NCBI GenBank assembly: GCA_016931075.1
Contig: JAFGFF010000268.1
Coordinates: 1-42,074 of the forward strand
Length of the DNA stretch: 42,074 nt
Direction: 5' to 3'
Source of the DNA: Pirellulales bacterium
GTDB lineage: Bacteria; Planctomycetota; Planctomycetia; Pirellulales; Thermoguttaceae
Part shown: piece after piece, positions 8,474 through 17,708 of the stretch
How the letters are laid out: the number at the start of each line of letters is the position of its first letter
Position numbering within the stretch: the first letter of the stretch is position 1
Notes under the pieces: model-generated
The model's input: the letters and a program-made list of their open reading frames with translations, nothing else
What the model was told of the DNA's origin: nothing
Databases searched by the model: none
Program-made: the position numbers and the translations under genes

Positions 8474-10831
8474 TCACCGAACATCATTGTTTTTCAAAAC
8501 GTACCGACAATTGACCACTTTCTCCACGAGATCTAGTGGCAGATAGAAATAGGCGCTGGCGGCCTCGAACCCGACGCACGAGTTCTGCTTGGCCAGCGTG
8601 TACATCTCCCGAGCCAGGTCAATCTCATTCTTGACCACGCGATCGATGACCGCCTGTTGGGCCTTGCGTTCCGCCGGAGAGAGCTTTCTCCGGGCCAAGG
8701 TGTCTCGGGCGGTAATGAACCTGGCCTGGTTGGCCGCGCTGGCGAAGTAGAGACGAGCAGCCCGGGCGAAGAGGAGCTGCTCCTCGGCCTGAGCCTTCCG
8801 GTCCGCGGGCGTCTTGGCCACGGCCTCTTCCAACGATTTCAGACCCTCCGCCCAGCCGGCGGCCACCTTCTCCAACTGCGAGGCGAAAACGCCCGCCGGA
8901 TACTTCCCTCGCCATCGCCGCAGATCGTCCATGGGAAAACCGACCATTGTCGAGTGGAAGCCCGTCTTTCGGACATACAGCGGATTGGCCGGTCCCACTT
9001 GCATGGGGCCCTGATAGATGAAGTTCTGGCAGTAGGGATACTCGGTGAACGCGCGGCTCATCGTCGTCCACGCGCGTCGGCCCGCCGCGGCTCCCTCGGC
9101 CCCAAAACACTCCCTCGCCACCTGATCAAGCGCGTCGTCCACGCTCAGCGTCGGCTGGTTCGCCAGCAACTGCGCGACGCGCAAGTTGGGCGACGGGTAA
9201 CCGCCCAACGTCCAGCTTGCCAACACGCCGTCGACGCCCGATTCGGCCACGTTGTGGCAGTGTTGGGCCACTAGATCGAGCGTGGGCAGGTAGGGCAACG
9301 ACGACAGTTCCCAAGTGGTGCCCAGTTGCATCTTGGCCATCGTCTTCAGGCCCCGCTTCTTCGCCAGGGCCCAGTGGGCCTTCGCCCGAGGGCCAGGGCC
9401 CACGGCCGAAATCGAGTATTCATTCACCACCGTTTCCACCCCGCCACGGATGATTGGCAACGAGATTTCGCTGACGGAGATGAGCCAGACCGATTTTGGC
9501 AGTCGGGAGATGATGCCTGGCGACTCGGTGCGTCCGGCCCAGCCCCAATCCCAGATCATGACCTTGGCGTCCGGGTTGGCTCGATGCACGCCCTCTTCGA
9601 ATACGGTGTTGATCTCGGCGATGACTTCGTCAATGCTTCGATCCTTGCACCGAGGGCAGGTCGATTTCAGCTTCTCCCCGAGCCAGGCACAGTTCGTCGG
9701 GGTCTCCGAAGCCGTGATAGAAAAAACGCCGGCCAACCCGGGAGCATTGGTGAAGAGGTTGGCCAGCGCGTCACTAATCCACTTGCGGACAGCCGGGTTG
9801 GAAGTGCAGATGCACTGGCGACCCAACGGAGTCATCGCGCCGGCCATTTCAGGACGATGCGCGAAGAACTCGGGAGGTTGACACCGGAGTTCGTTGAGAT
9901 AGAGATACACGCCGATGCCGTATCGGCCTGCCCGCTTGATGAGTTTGCGAAGATTGGCCTGACGGGTTTCCCATCCTTCGCCGAACTCGGGAAAAACGTC
10001 CCCGCCCGGCGCCATCCGAGGCAACACGCCGTAAAGCCAAATACCGTTGATTCCTTGATCGGCCAGACGCTGCAACAGGCCCTCGGGATACATGTCGATC
10101 TCGGGATCCATCAGCGGATCGCCGAAAGTCTTTAAATAGGAGTGGATGATGCGAGGAGAAGTCGATGCGTTGGCCGTATGACGAGGACGTTCGGACGCTG
10201 GCTCGGGCGTGGCCAGACGTTTGATAAATGCAAAACGTGGTTCGCCCGGCTCTCGCAGCGTGTCGCCGAAATACTCCTTAACGATCGACTTGATCTGTGC
10301 GGCTCGCTGTCGGGCTTTAGCGTCGGGTGGCCGATACTTCACCGGTGGACAAGCCGGTTTGTTGTCGCCCAAAATGTGCCAGTTGGCCGCTTCCTCGAAT
10401 TGGAGGAAATGGAGCAACTCCTCGGCCGTCGTGCCGGCCAACGGAGCCAATTGGTCCATCGGCAGCAGATGCCAGTTGCGGCGGCAGAGCGTCATCAAGA
10501 AGTAGCCGTGCTCTTTCTGCTCCGGCGGCAGCGCGATGGCCGGCGGCAGGCCCATCGACTCGGCCATCGCCGTGACGTTTTCCACCGATGTCCCTAGCAC
10601 CTTTGCAATCAATTCCGGCTCGACCGCATGCCAGTTCCGCCAGACGACCGCATGGGCACGATCGGGAAAGTGGGCGAACAATACGTCGTTTGCCGGAGCC
10701 GCGCGACCGTCCTTGGCCAAGGACACGGCGGGCCCAAGGGCAAATAGGACGACGACCGCGCACAATGCTCCCCACGTCGAGAAATTGCTGGCGATCCAGC
10801 CTTTCGAGGATGGTCGTGCGATGAATATCAT
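8474..10831 (-). CDS. Secreted glycoside hydrolase-like TIM-barrel protein (hexosaminidase-like)
   Basis: 785 residues with a signal-type hydrophobic segment near residues 20-40. The central part (about 230-560) reads as a beta/alpha barrel: GINGIWLYGVLPRM, GIGVYLYLNE, GVFSITASETP, KVMIWDWGW and GVLASWTLGGYPSPN are typical strand ends with acidic or aromatic residues, as in GH20-related enzymes. The SETP glutamate is the best candidate acid. A CPRCKDR segment could bind metal. The C-terminal 200 residues are helical. The exact family cannot be fixed by eye. ATG 10831 is chosen because the hydrophobic leader follows it; no Shine-Dalgarno site is evident. It starts 19 bases after the regulator gene on the same strand, suggesting co-transcription. 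Likely role: release of sugars from an external or periplasmic glycan. Confidence 0.72.
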   Translation of the reverse strand: MIFIARPSSKGWIASNFSTWGALCAVVVLFALGPAVSLAKDGRAAPANDVLFAHFPDRAHAVVWRNWHAVEPELIAKVLGTSVENVTAMAESMGLPPAIALPPEQKEHGYFLMTLCRRNWHLLPMDQLAPLAGTTAEELLHFLQFEEAANWHILGDNKPACPPVKYRPPDAKARQRAAQIKSIVKEYFGDTLREPGEPRFAFIKRLATPEPASERPRHTANASTSPRIIHSYLKTFGDPLMDPEIDMYPEGLLQRLADQGINGIWLYGVLPRMAPGGDVFPEFGEGWETRQANLRKLIKRAGRYGIGVYLYLNELRCQPPEFFAHRPEMAGAMTPLGRQCICTSNPAVRKWISDALANLFTNAPGLAGVFSITASETPTNCAWLGEKLKSTCPRCKDRSIDEVIAEINTVFEEGVHRANPDAKVMIWDWGWAGRTESPGIISRLPKSVWLISVSEISLPIIRGGVETVVNEYSISAVGPGPRAKAHWALAKKRGLKTMAKMQLGTTWELSSLPYLPTLDLVAQHCHNVAESGVDGVLASWTLGGYPSPNLRVAQLLANQPTLSVDDALDQVARECFGAEGAAAGRRAWTTMSRAFTEYPYCQNFIYQGPMQVGPANPLYVRKTGFHSTMVGFPMDDLRRWRGKYPAGVFASQLEKVAAGWAEGLKSLEEAVAKTPADRKAQAEEQLLFARAARLYFASAANQARFITARDTLARRKLSPAERKAQQAVIDRVVKNEIDLAREMYTLAKQNSCVGFEAASAYFYLPLDLVEKVVNCRYVLKNNDVR

Positions 10832-10850
10832 CTTGTTATGAGCGATGAAT

Positions 10851-11972
10851 CTACTTGGTCTTGTTTGAAAGGCCTTTCCGAGCGTGAAATCGGACGGGAA
10901 CGAGGACTCGCCGGTTCGCAAGTTCCTCTGTTTCGGAAAGCTCGCCAAGCATCTTGGCGATGATCGCGATGGTTTCTTCAAAAGTCGGCTCCGGACACAC
11001 ATGAGGATACGGAGATTGAACGGCCTCGCTCGTGGAGTGGTCGATGAACACGACTTCTATGTCGTCTGGAATGCGCGTGTTCCTCTCGGAGACCGTTTGG
11101 GCGATCACCCTTGCGATACTGCCGACCCGTCCGATAAAAGCCGTGGGTGGATCTTCCGAGTCCAGCAATCGCTGAGTCTCCGCCGCGATGCTGTCGATCC
11201 CCGGAGGCACGAATCGGTAAATCAGCGCATTATGAGGCAGCTCGGCGGCGGTCAACGCTTCGCTGATGCCATCGAAGAACTCGTTGTCTCCCTGTCGAGG
11301 TTGGGCCGCGTGGATCAGGGCGATCCGACTGTGGCCCTGCTCGACCAGGTATTGAGCAAGCAGCCGGCCTCCCTCGCGCAGGTCCAGGTCGACCGCCGGA
11401 AGCGCTCCTTCGTCCAGGACATAGGAACTTTGCGCCACGGCAGGGACGCCGGTTTCCGCCAAAAAAGTATTCAAGGCGTGTGAACCGCTGACGGACACGA
11501 CGCCGAAGCACTGCCCCGCCTTTTCGGAAGCCGTGATCAGCTCCTTGACGTACTCGACCTCGTTTCGATCGGGCACGAAACTGAACTGCACGCTTGCCTC
11601 GGGGATCTCCTTGCACAAGGCGCGCACGACGGCGTCAAAGGGATAACCGAACACGTCGCGCCGGTCGGCCGGCAGCAGGAAATGAATCGTCCGGACTCTT
11701 GCCGGGGACCGAACCGGCGCGTTGGGACCGATGAACGTCCCCGATCGCTGCCGGCGGTCCAGCACCCGCTTTGTCGCGAGCCACCGCAGCGCCCGATTCA
11801 TGACGCCCGTGCTCGCGCCGAATGCGTGTTGCGCTTCGTCGCGCGTGAGATATCTGTCGCCCACGTTCATCCCGCGTCGGCGGATATCCGCAACGATTCG
11901 GTCGGCCAGTTCAAGAACGGTGGCCGATTCCCGCTTGCCGGTGGCCGCCCAGTTTTCTTGCTGGATAGACAT
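10851..11972 (-). CDS. GntR/LacI-type transcriptional regulator
   Basis: 373 residues. Residues about 15-80 form a GntR winged helix-turn-helix (VLELADRIVADIRRRG, LTRDEAQHAFGASTGVMNRALRWL, followed by the wing RRQRSGTFIG). Residues about 95-365 are a LacI/periplasmic-binding-protein-like effector domain (VVSVSGSHALNTFLAETGVPAV, LVEQGHSRIALIHA, PPTAFIGRVGSIARVI, DIEVVFIDHSTSE). Such regulators typically sense a sugar and control the adjacent catabolic genes. ATG 11972 has GAGGA upstream; a TTG further up lacks this. It is divergent from the symporter operon and lies directly upstream of the glycosidase gene, so it probably controls both arms and itself. Confidence 0.9.
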   Translation of the reverse strand: MSIQQENWAATGKRESATVLELADRIVADIRRRGMNVGDRYLTRDEAQHAFGASTGVMNRALRWLATKRVLDRRQRSGTFIGPNAPVRSPARVRTIHFLLPADRRDVFGYPFDAVVRALCKEIPEASVQFSFVPDRNEVEYVKELITASEKAGQCFGVVSVSGSHALNTFLAETGVPAVAQSSYVLDEGALPAVDLDLREGGRLLAQYLVEQGHSRIALIHAAQPRQGDNEFFDGISEALTAAELPHNALIYRFVPPGIDSIAAETQRLLDSEDPPTAFIGRVGSIARVIAQTVSERNTRIPDDIEVVFIDHSTSEAVQSPYPHVCPEPTFEETIAIIAKMLGELSETEELANRRVLVPVRFHARKGLSNKTK

Positions 11973-12005
11973 CAGATGGCTCCTCAACTCGTTGACAGGA
12001 CCGTG

Positions 12006-12034
12006 ATACTATGATAAAAGAGCACATAGGTCAA
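12006..12034 (-). promoter_or_regulatory. Candidate sigma70-type promoter of the regulator gene
   Basis: On the minus strand TTGACC (12034-12029) and TAGTAT (12011-12006) are separated by exactly 17 bases. The expected start would give a leader of about 25-30 bases before ATG 11972. Read by eye only. Confidence 0.45.
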
Positions 12035-12042
12035 ATAAAAAC

Positions 12043-12062
12043 GATATATATCACAATATAAC
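12043..12062. promoter_or_regulatory. Candidate operator palindrome and rightward -10 element in the divergent region
   Basis: GATATATATC (12043-12052) is a perfect 10-base palindrome just upstream of the leftward -35 box. TATAAC at 12057-12062 could be a rightward -10 for the symporter operon, though its -35 is weak. A regulator bound here could affect both directions. The rest of the leader to 12264 shows no clear structure. Confidence 0.3.
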
Positions 12063-12264
12063 CATGTCCGTCCTGGTTGTCAAAGGGTACAAAATGGGGC
12101 CGTGGCCTCTCTGGAGGCGGCTCAATAGTGCCTTTTGGAGATCGGCGCAAAGTATTGCTATCAAGGTACATGCGTCTTTGATTCATTGGTAACATGCATC
12201 CAGGATACCTGTATCTGTTCTGTTGGCGATGGTGGCATAATTCACGGGGCTATCAGGCATAAAC

Positions 12265-13878
12265 ATGGATCTAGCCGCGCACGGGATTCACAGCAATTTC
12301 ACGGCCATCGACTGGGGCATCGTCGCCGCCTACCTCTGTGGGACCATTGTGATCGGCCTGATTGCCAATCGGTATATCTCGAACATGGCCGACTACGTCG
12401 TGGCGGGCCGTGCCCTGAAGTCGTATCTCGGCGTGGCTACGTTGATCGGCACCGAGTTCGGGCTGGTCAGCGTGGTGTGTGGGTCGCAGCTTGGCTTCAC
12501 CGGCGGCTTCTCGGCGTTCCATGTTGGAGTGCTCGGCCTGATTGTCACCCTGTTTGTCGGCGCGACCGGCGTCGTGCTTGTGCCGCTGCGCCGATCGGGC
12601 GTCATGACCATCCCCGAGTACTATGAGAAGCGGTTCGGCCGAAAGGCGCGCGTGCTTGGCGGCCTGATCATTGTCATCGCCGGACTTGCCACGATGGGGT
12701 TCTTCGTCAAGGCGGGAGCCATCTTCGTTGCGGGCCTGACCGGCATGACCAATCCCATGCACCTGAAGCTCTTCATGAGCGGAATGGTTCTCTTGGTTCT
12801 GATCTACACGGGACTGGGAGGAATGGTCTCCATCGTCATTGCCGACTACGTGCAATTCGTCGTCATGTCGATCGGCCTGATCGTGGTGTGCCTGTTGGGC
12901 ATTTACCATTTAGGCTGGGAGAATATCGTCTCCACCGTCAGCGCCGGCCGGGGCGAAGCCGGATTCAATCCGCTCCATAAGGACGGATTCGGGACGGCCT
13001 ACGTTCTCTACATGGCGCTTGGCGCGTTTGCCTCTTGCGCGCTGTGGCAGACGTCGGTCATTCGCGCCTGCGCGGCGGAAAACACGCGCACCGTCAAACG
13101 AATTATCAGCGCCTCGTCGATTGGATTCATGACGCGGATGACAATACCCGTCTTCATCGGCGTCTGTGCTTACGTGTTCATATCCCAGCATGAGTCCCTC
13201 GGGCAGATCTTTCTCTCGGATGCCGCGATCGCGGATTCGGAAACGACGATGATGGCCTCGGCGGTCTACCTGGGGCAACTGGTCCCGACCGGCCTGATGG
13301 GACTCGTGGCGGCGGGCATGCTGGCCGCCTTTCTGTCCACGCATGACAGTTACATGCTCTGTTGGTCGGCCGTCTTTGTCGAGGATGTCGTCGCTCCTTG
13401 TGCGGGCGGCAAGCTGTCGACCAGGGCGCGGCTGACGTTGAGCCGGTTGTTCCTGATCGGCGAGGGCGTATTCATCCTGGTCTTCGGGCTGTGGTATCCG
13501 CTCGGGCAAAACCTCTGGGACTACATGCTGACCTCCGGCGGCGTCTACTGGTTTGGCGCGGCGCCCGTGCTGATTATGGGGATCTATTGGAAAAGGGCCA
13601 GCCGCGTCGGCGCCTTCCTGGCGATGGTGACGGGATTCGGCGCCTTTTTGGGGCTCAAGCCCGTGCAGGCCCTGATCGGCCGACTCCTGGCCAAACTGAT
13701 GGTCGCCACGAATTGCGACTGGCTGCTTAGTTCCTCGCGGATGGAGGCTCTGAAGAATCTCGAGTTGTCCACGCCCAAGGTGTCCTTGTGCGTCGTGGGC
13801 CTGGCGTTCGCGCTCATGCTGATCGGCTCTCTTCTATTTCCCGATCGTCACGGTTCTCCAGTTGTCGAGGAAGCCTGA
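12265..13878 (+). CDS. Sodium:solute symporter (SSS/SSF family)
   Basis: 537 residues with about 13 hydrophobic helices. The N-terminal half shows the family pattern: IVAAYLCGTIVIGLIANRY, then DYVVAGRALKS and IPEYYEKRFGRK, as in sodium/sugar and sodium/solute symporters of the LeuT fold. Located in the inner membrane, it would import a small solute with sodium. The stop overlaps the start of the next gene (TGATG), showing tight translational coupling. Its position opposite a LacI-like regulator and in line with carbohydrate genes suggests a sugar, amino sugar or sugar acid as substrate; the sequence does not decide which. A weak AGG precedes the start ATG. Confidence 0.92.
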   Translation: MDLAAHGIHSNFTAIDWGIVAAYLCGTIVIGLIANRYISNMADYVVAGRALKSYLGVATLIGTEFGLVSVVCGSQLGFTGGFSAFHVGVLGLIVTLFVGATGVVLVPLRRSGVMTIPEYYEKRFGRKARVLGGLIIVIAGLATMGFFVKAGAIFVAGLTGMTNPMHLKLFMSGMVLLVLIYTGLGGMVSIVIADYVQFVVMSIGLIVVCLLGIYHLGWENIVSTVSAGRGEAGFNPLHKDGFGTAYVLYMALGAFASCALWQTSVIRACAAENTRTVKRIISASSIGFMTRMTIPVFIGVCAYVFISQHESLGQIFLSDAAIADSETTMMASAVYLGQLVPTGLMGLVAAGMLAAFLSTHDSYMLCWSAVFVEDVVAPCAGGKLSTRARLTLSRLFLIGEGVFILVFGLWYPLGQNLWDYMLTSGGVYWFGAAPVLIMGIYWKRASRVGAFLAMVTGFGAFLGLKPVQALIGRLLAKLMVATNCDWLLSSSRMEALKNLELSTPKVSLCVVGLAFALMLIGSLLFPDRHGSPVVEEA

Positions 13879-14045
13879 TGGAAATCTGGATCAAGATATG
13901 GACGTGGGTTCTCGTTCTGAACCTGGTGATATTCGCCGGCCTGGCGGTCGTGGTGACGATCGGCGGGTTTGGGAACATTCTCTCCATGCTCAAGTCCATT
14001 CGGATGCAGAATGACCAACAAAATCCGCCCGAACAGGAAGAATGA
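13878..14045 (+). CDS. Small single-pass membrane protein coupled to the symporter
   Basis: 55 residues: a short amphipathic start rich in Trp (MEIWIKIWTW), one membrane helix (about 10-32, VLVLNLVIFAGLAVVVTIGG), a short basic segment (MLKSIRMQ) and a Gln/Glu-rich acidic tail. Its ATG shares a base with the symporter stop (TGATG), and its own stop lies 3 bases before the next ATG, so it is locked into the operon. I do not recognise a named family. By position it may be a small accessory subunit stabilising or regulating the symporter, comparable in layout to other transporter-associated small proteins; that is inference. Confidence 0.75.
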   Translation: MEIWIKIWTWVLVLNLVIFAGLAVVVTIGGFGNILSMLKSIRMQNDQQNPPEQEE

Positions 14046-14048
14046 CGC

Positions 14049-15086
14049 ATGAGCGAGCCCACGAATGCCTATCGCGAGCTTTTGAAGCTCAAGGGCGACG
14101 CCGTGATCCGTCATTCTCGTGGATCGGGTGGTTACGTCCTCTGCCCCGACATGGGCGGCCGGGTGTTCGCCGAGGTGTGCGGTCAGTCGATGCATCGAAT
14201 CGACTTGGACGTGGTGGCCGATCCTACCCGACCGTTCAATAACTATGGCGGCGGCAATTTCTGGCCTGCCCCCGAGGGAGGACCGCTTGGTTTCAACTAC
14301 GAGGGCGACCAGTGGCGTGTCCAGGAGGGCATCAACGCCCAGCCCTTCGAAGTCGTCTCGGCTGACCCCGACCATCCGATCCTCGAAAAGACGGTTGCGT
14401 TGACGAACCGGGCAGGGACGGTCGTCGAAGTGCGAATGCGGCGGGAGCTGACGCCGAACGATTCGCTCCCCACGGTCCTCGACGGCTACGCACTGCAGGG
14501 AGCCCTCTCATACATAACAATAGATTCCTTCAAGGTTCTCAATGTCGTTTCCATTGAGCAAGCTCTAATCGCAAGTTGGACCCTTGAGCAATTCGCCGCC
14601 TCGGAGCATACGGTCTCCTTCTGCGTGGTCGAGAACCCACAATCGGCCATCAACTTCGATTTCTACGAGCACCCGGCCCAGCGGATCGTCTACCACGAGC
14701 GAGGCTTCCTCTATCGGACGGACGGACGGAAGACGGGGCAGATCGGCGTCAAGGCGGCGGCCGGCGCCTCGTTGATCGGTTTTTGCAGCCAGTCGACAGG
14801 CCTGGTGTGCGTCCGGGAGAATCGGAGCCCTTCGACCGGCCTGTTCTTCAACATCGCCGACAACGCCCAGCCCGACGGCCCCTACTCCGCGGCCGACAAC
14901 TACAGCATCTATAACTCCGACACCCAGATGAGCGCGTTCGAGCTGGAAACCGTGGGCAGCGCCACGGTGGAAAACAATCTAGTAGTAGGCTCGGAACTCG
15001 TCTCGGCGACGACGTTCGCGTTGTTACAGGAGATAAAAGATACGGAATCGTTCCTCGCGAAGATCCTGGGACCGCCGGTTTCTTAG
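14049..15086 (+). CDS. Mutarotase-like protein, possibly of the DUF6786 family
   Basis: 345 residues, no signal peptide, so cytoplasmic. The text is mostly beta-strand-like with motifs such as GGYVLCPDMGGRVFAEV, NNYGGGNFWPAPEGG and a long central stretch resembling aldose 1-epimerase/galactose mutarotase-like beta-sandwich proteins; I recall this pattern under DUF6786, but cannot verify it. The reaction is unknown; a sugar epimerase or sugar-binding role fits the operon. It starts 3 bases after the small membrane protein. From codon 157 onward there is a short stretch (about 14510-14590) with visibly lower GC than the rest, without a break in frame. Confidence 0.7.
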   Translation: MSEPTNAYRELLKLKGDAVIRHSRGSGGYVLCPDMGGRVFAEVCGQSMHRIDLDVVADPTRPFNNYGGGNFWPAPEGGPLGFNYEGDQWRVQEGINAQPFEVVSADPDHPILEKTVALTNRAGTVVEVRMRRELTPNDSLPTVLDGYALQGALSYITIDSFKVLNVVSIEQALIASWTLEQFAASEHTVSFCVVENPQSAINFDFYEHPAQRIVYHERGFLYRTDGRKTGQIGVKAAAGASLIGFCSQSTGLVCVRENRSPSTGLFFNIADNAQPDGPYSAADNYSIYNSDTQMSAFELETVGSATVENNLVVGSELVSATTFALLQEIKDTESFLAKILGPPVS

Positions 15087-15140
15087 TGATCCCGCCACAA
15101 CCACCGACACATTACGTTCATGCCCAAAGGAGCAAGTGAC

Positions 15141-16307
15141 ATGGGTTATTTGCCGCAACAAGAGCGAGACGTCCGACTGGCCCGGTTCAGGGAAATCCTG
15201 CACGAAAAGGACCTGGACATCGGCATCGTCTACTATGACGAGTTCAACATCGGCAACGGGTGGTATCTCACCGGCTGGTGCCCGCAATTCGAGTCCGGGG
15301 CCGTGCTCGTTCCACGAAGCGGCGAGCCCATGCTGCTGGGCGGGCCCGAAAGCGAGCCGTTCGCGAAGATGGACAGCGCGATCACCGAGACGCGCAACTT
15401 CCCGGTGTTCATGGTGCCCGACGAGGAGTACCCCAACGCCACGATCACCGATTTTGCGTCTCTCTTCGAGGAACTACGATCGCTCGGCCCGGTCCGAAGA
15501 GTCGGCCTGGTTGGCGGCGACCGGATGCCCGCGGCCTGCTATCGGCAGATCGTCGACGGCTTCCAAGGCATCGAGTTGACGGACATCACCGGCGATTACG
15601 TCACAATGCGTTTCATGAAGTCGCCTTGGGAGCGCGAGCAGATTCGTGCCGCGTTCGCCCTGGCGGATGAGTGCCACGCGGCCATCCTATCGAAGGTCGC
15701 GCCCGGCGCGACGGAAATCGAAGTGGCGGCCGCGGGCGAATATGCCGCGCGGAGCCGAGGCGCCAGCGGTTTCGGATTCACGCCGATCGTCGGCAGCGGG
15801 AAACGCTCCAACGCGGTGGTGCCCACGGCGAGTTCGAAAACGCTTGAAGCCGGAGAAATGGTCTTGGTCGGCATCGCCCCGAAGGTCCAGGGCTACGCGG
15901 GCGTGATGGGGGACATGCTGCCCGTCTCGGGTGAATGCACACCGCAACAAAAGCAATGCCTCGACCTGTTGCGGGAGGCGTTCCGCCTGACAAAATCGCA
16001 GCTTGTGCCCGGCAAGATCGGCCGAGAAATCGACGCCGTGCCGCGGGCCTTTTTCGAGAAGGAGGGATTCTCCAAATACCTCGTTTGTCCGTTCGTCCAC
16101 ACCATCGGCCTGCACGAAGCCGAATCGCCCTTCTTCGGTCCCGGCAGTAACGACGTGCTCGAGCCGGGCATGATGGTTTGCGTGGACGTCAGCTTTTTCG
16201 GCCATCCCGAATACAACGGAGCCCGGATCGAAACCGGATACGAAATCACCCAGGATGGAGCCGTGCCGCTGAGCGCGAAACTGGATAAAATCTGTACCGG
16301 GACCTGA
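15141..16307 (+). CDS. M24 family (Xaa-Pro peptidase/creatinase-like) protein
   Basis: 388 residues: an N-terminal creatinase-like domain (about 1-140, with FNIGNGWYLTGW) and a C-terminal pita-bread M24 domain (about 150-388). ATG 15141 is chosen because AAAGGAG lies eight bases upstream. Several positions usually occupied by metal ligands look changed: the first Asp of the DxG strand appears as VGIAP, and the following GYxSD stretch reads GYAGVMGD. The His of the LHEAESP segment and the Glu in GARIETGYEIT remain. The protein may therefore work without the two-metal site, as creatinase does, or on a non-peptide C-N bond. It follows the mutarotase-like gene by 54 bases. Confidence 0.82.
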   Translation: MGYLPQQERDVRLARFREILHEKDLDIGIVYYDEFNIGNGWYLTGWCPQFESGAVLVPRSGEPMLLGGPESEPFAKMDSAITETRNFPVFMVPDEEYPNATITDFASLFEELRSLGPVRRVGLVGGDRMPAACYRQIVDGFQGIELTDITGDYVTMRFMKSPWEREQIRAAFALADECHAAILSKVAPGATEIEVAAAGEYAARSRGASGFGFTPIVGSGKRSNAVVPTASSKTLEAGEMVLVGIAPKVQGYAGVMGDMLPVSGECTPQQKQCLDLLREAFRLTKSQLVPGKIGREIDAVPRAFFEKEGFSKYLVCPFVHTIGLHEAESPFFGPGSNDVLEPGMMVCVDVSFFGHPEYNGARIETGYEITQDGAVPLSAKLDKICTGT

Positions 16308-16398
16308 TAACCGCTGATTTGCCCATGGCGTCCAGGTGATGATTAACAAAACAGGAGTCAGTAAGGCGCTGCCAAGGAATAAGTTACCGACTATGTTC

Positions 16399-16489
16399 TG
16401 TAGGGAACGCCCTCCGTGGCGTTCCATGCACCGCGAGTATGGCCTTTTTTCCGCGGCTCGCGGAACGCCACGGAGGGCGTTCCCTACAG
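16399..16489. repeat. REPIN, GTAG-headed family A
   Basis: The two inverted 28-base arms are exact complements. Each starts CTGTAGG and contains the hairpin GGAACGCC-N6-GGCGTTCC. The loop is about 35 bases. It lies in the 301-base gap between the M24 and deacetylase genes, inside an otherwise compact operon. Confidence 0.9.
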
Positions 16490-16608
16490 AAACAGCAATT
16501 CCCTCAATTCGGTGAGTTGTCCTTATTACAAATACCAGGTACAAATATGTAGGAGCTGCCCCCAAGTCCGGCTTATGGCCGGTGCGAGGTGAAAAGGATA
16601 AGACGCAC

Positions 16609-17625
16609 ATGAATTGTCGCGATTTGCACATTCTGCTCTCCTTCGACATGGAGAGCGACATTGGGAGCTGGACCGATGAATACGTCGGTTGCGCGAAGGG
16701 GACCGGCCGGATTTTGGAGGTGCTGGACCGATACGACGTCCTGAGCACCTTCTTCTTCACGGGCGACGCGCTGCTGAACTGCCCGGAATCGGCGTGTGAG
16801 GTTCTAGCCGCCGCCAGGCACGAAATCGGTTGCCACACCTTGCACCACGAGAGCGTCGGCAATCCCAGCTTTCGTTGTCCCGGCGTGCAGCCCGTACTGC
16901 CCGAGGAAGTCCCCAATCGCATCGCAAAAGCCACGGAGATGGTGGAAGCGAAAACAGGGACCCGACCGATCAGTTTCCGGGCGCCGCGTGGTTGGGCCAG
17001 CACCGAAGCGCTTCGGACGCTACAGGAGCTAGGCTACGTGGCGGATTCTTCCTACATGGCCGCCTGTCACCGGCAACACACGCTTCCCTACTATCCGTCG
17101 GCCAAGGACTGGACCCAGCCCGGTGATCTGACGGTCCTCGAAGTCCCGTTGTTCGGCGGTGACATGGCGTACGGGGAACGTGACGCCGACAACTGGCTCG
17201 AGGAGGATCCTTGGATCACCCTGAGATTGAAGGGGGCTGAAGCCGTATTGGAGATGATCTGGCGTGAACATGATCGGCAGCAGAAGCAGGGTAACCCGGC
17301 TTTGGCCTGTTTCTATCTTCATCCCTGGGAATATGTCGAAATGCCCCAGACCATCACGACGGACGAATGTCGGATCGAGTTCCACGATCTCATCTGCAAG
17401 AACACGGGCGATGCTTCCGTCAGAACGCTTGACGCCCTGATTGCGGCGCTCAAAGCGGAAGGCGCTCAATTTCACACCATTCGAGATTTCACGGAGATGT
17501 GGAAGGGAAGGGTTCCTGACGCCCATGCTTCAGGCCACCCTCCGGCCCGGGGCGTGCCTTCTCGACCGAAAAGCCGAGGCGAAGGCGCGCTTGCCGACGG
17601 CTCGACCCGCACTGGTTTGAAGTAA
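16609..17625 (+). CDS. Polysaccharide deacetylase (NodB-like)
   Basis: 338 residues without a signal peptide. NodB motifs are present: FDMESD (metal Asp, residues 12-17), HTLHH (residues 76-80, metal His pair), SFRAPRG (122-128) and FYLHPWEY near residue 242, the latter typical of the subfamily that includes exopolysaccharide/PEP-CTERM-locus deacetylases. The family removes N-acyl groups from sugars, using zinc or a similar metal. The start is ATG 16609, in front of the conserved core; a GTG 27 bases upstream is the alternative. The C-terminal 35 residues are Pro/Arg-rich and probably disordered. Its place in the locus suggests deacetylation of an imported acetylated amino sugar or oligosaccharide. 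Confidence 0.88.
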   Translation: MNCRDLHILLSFDMESDIGSWTDEYVGCAKGTGRILEVLDRYDVLSTFFFTGDALLNCPESACEVLAAARHEIGCHTLHHESVGNPSFRCPGVQPVLPEEVPNRIAKATEMVEAKTGTRPISFRAPRGWASTEALRTLQELGYVADSSYMAACHRQHTLPYYPSAKDWTQPGDLTVLEVPLFGGDMAYGERDADNWLEEDPWITLRLKGAEAVLEMIWREHDRQQKQGNPALACFYLHPWEYVEMPQTITTDECRIEFHDLICKNTGDASVRTLDALIAALKAEGAQFHTIRDFTEMWKGRVPDAHASGHPPARGVPSRPKSRGEGALADGSTRTGLK

Positions 17626-17708
17626 TCGGCCCTGAGCAAGGGCAGACGCGCCGCACCTCAGGATTCCAGCAAGTGCTGATTCGGGGCGAGGACCGTGGGA
17701 GCAGACGG

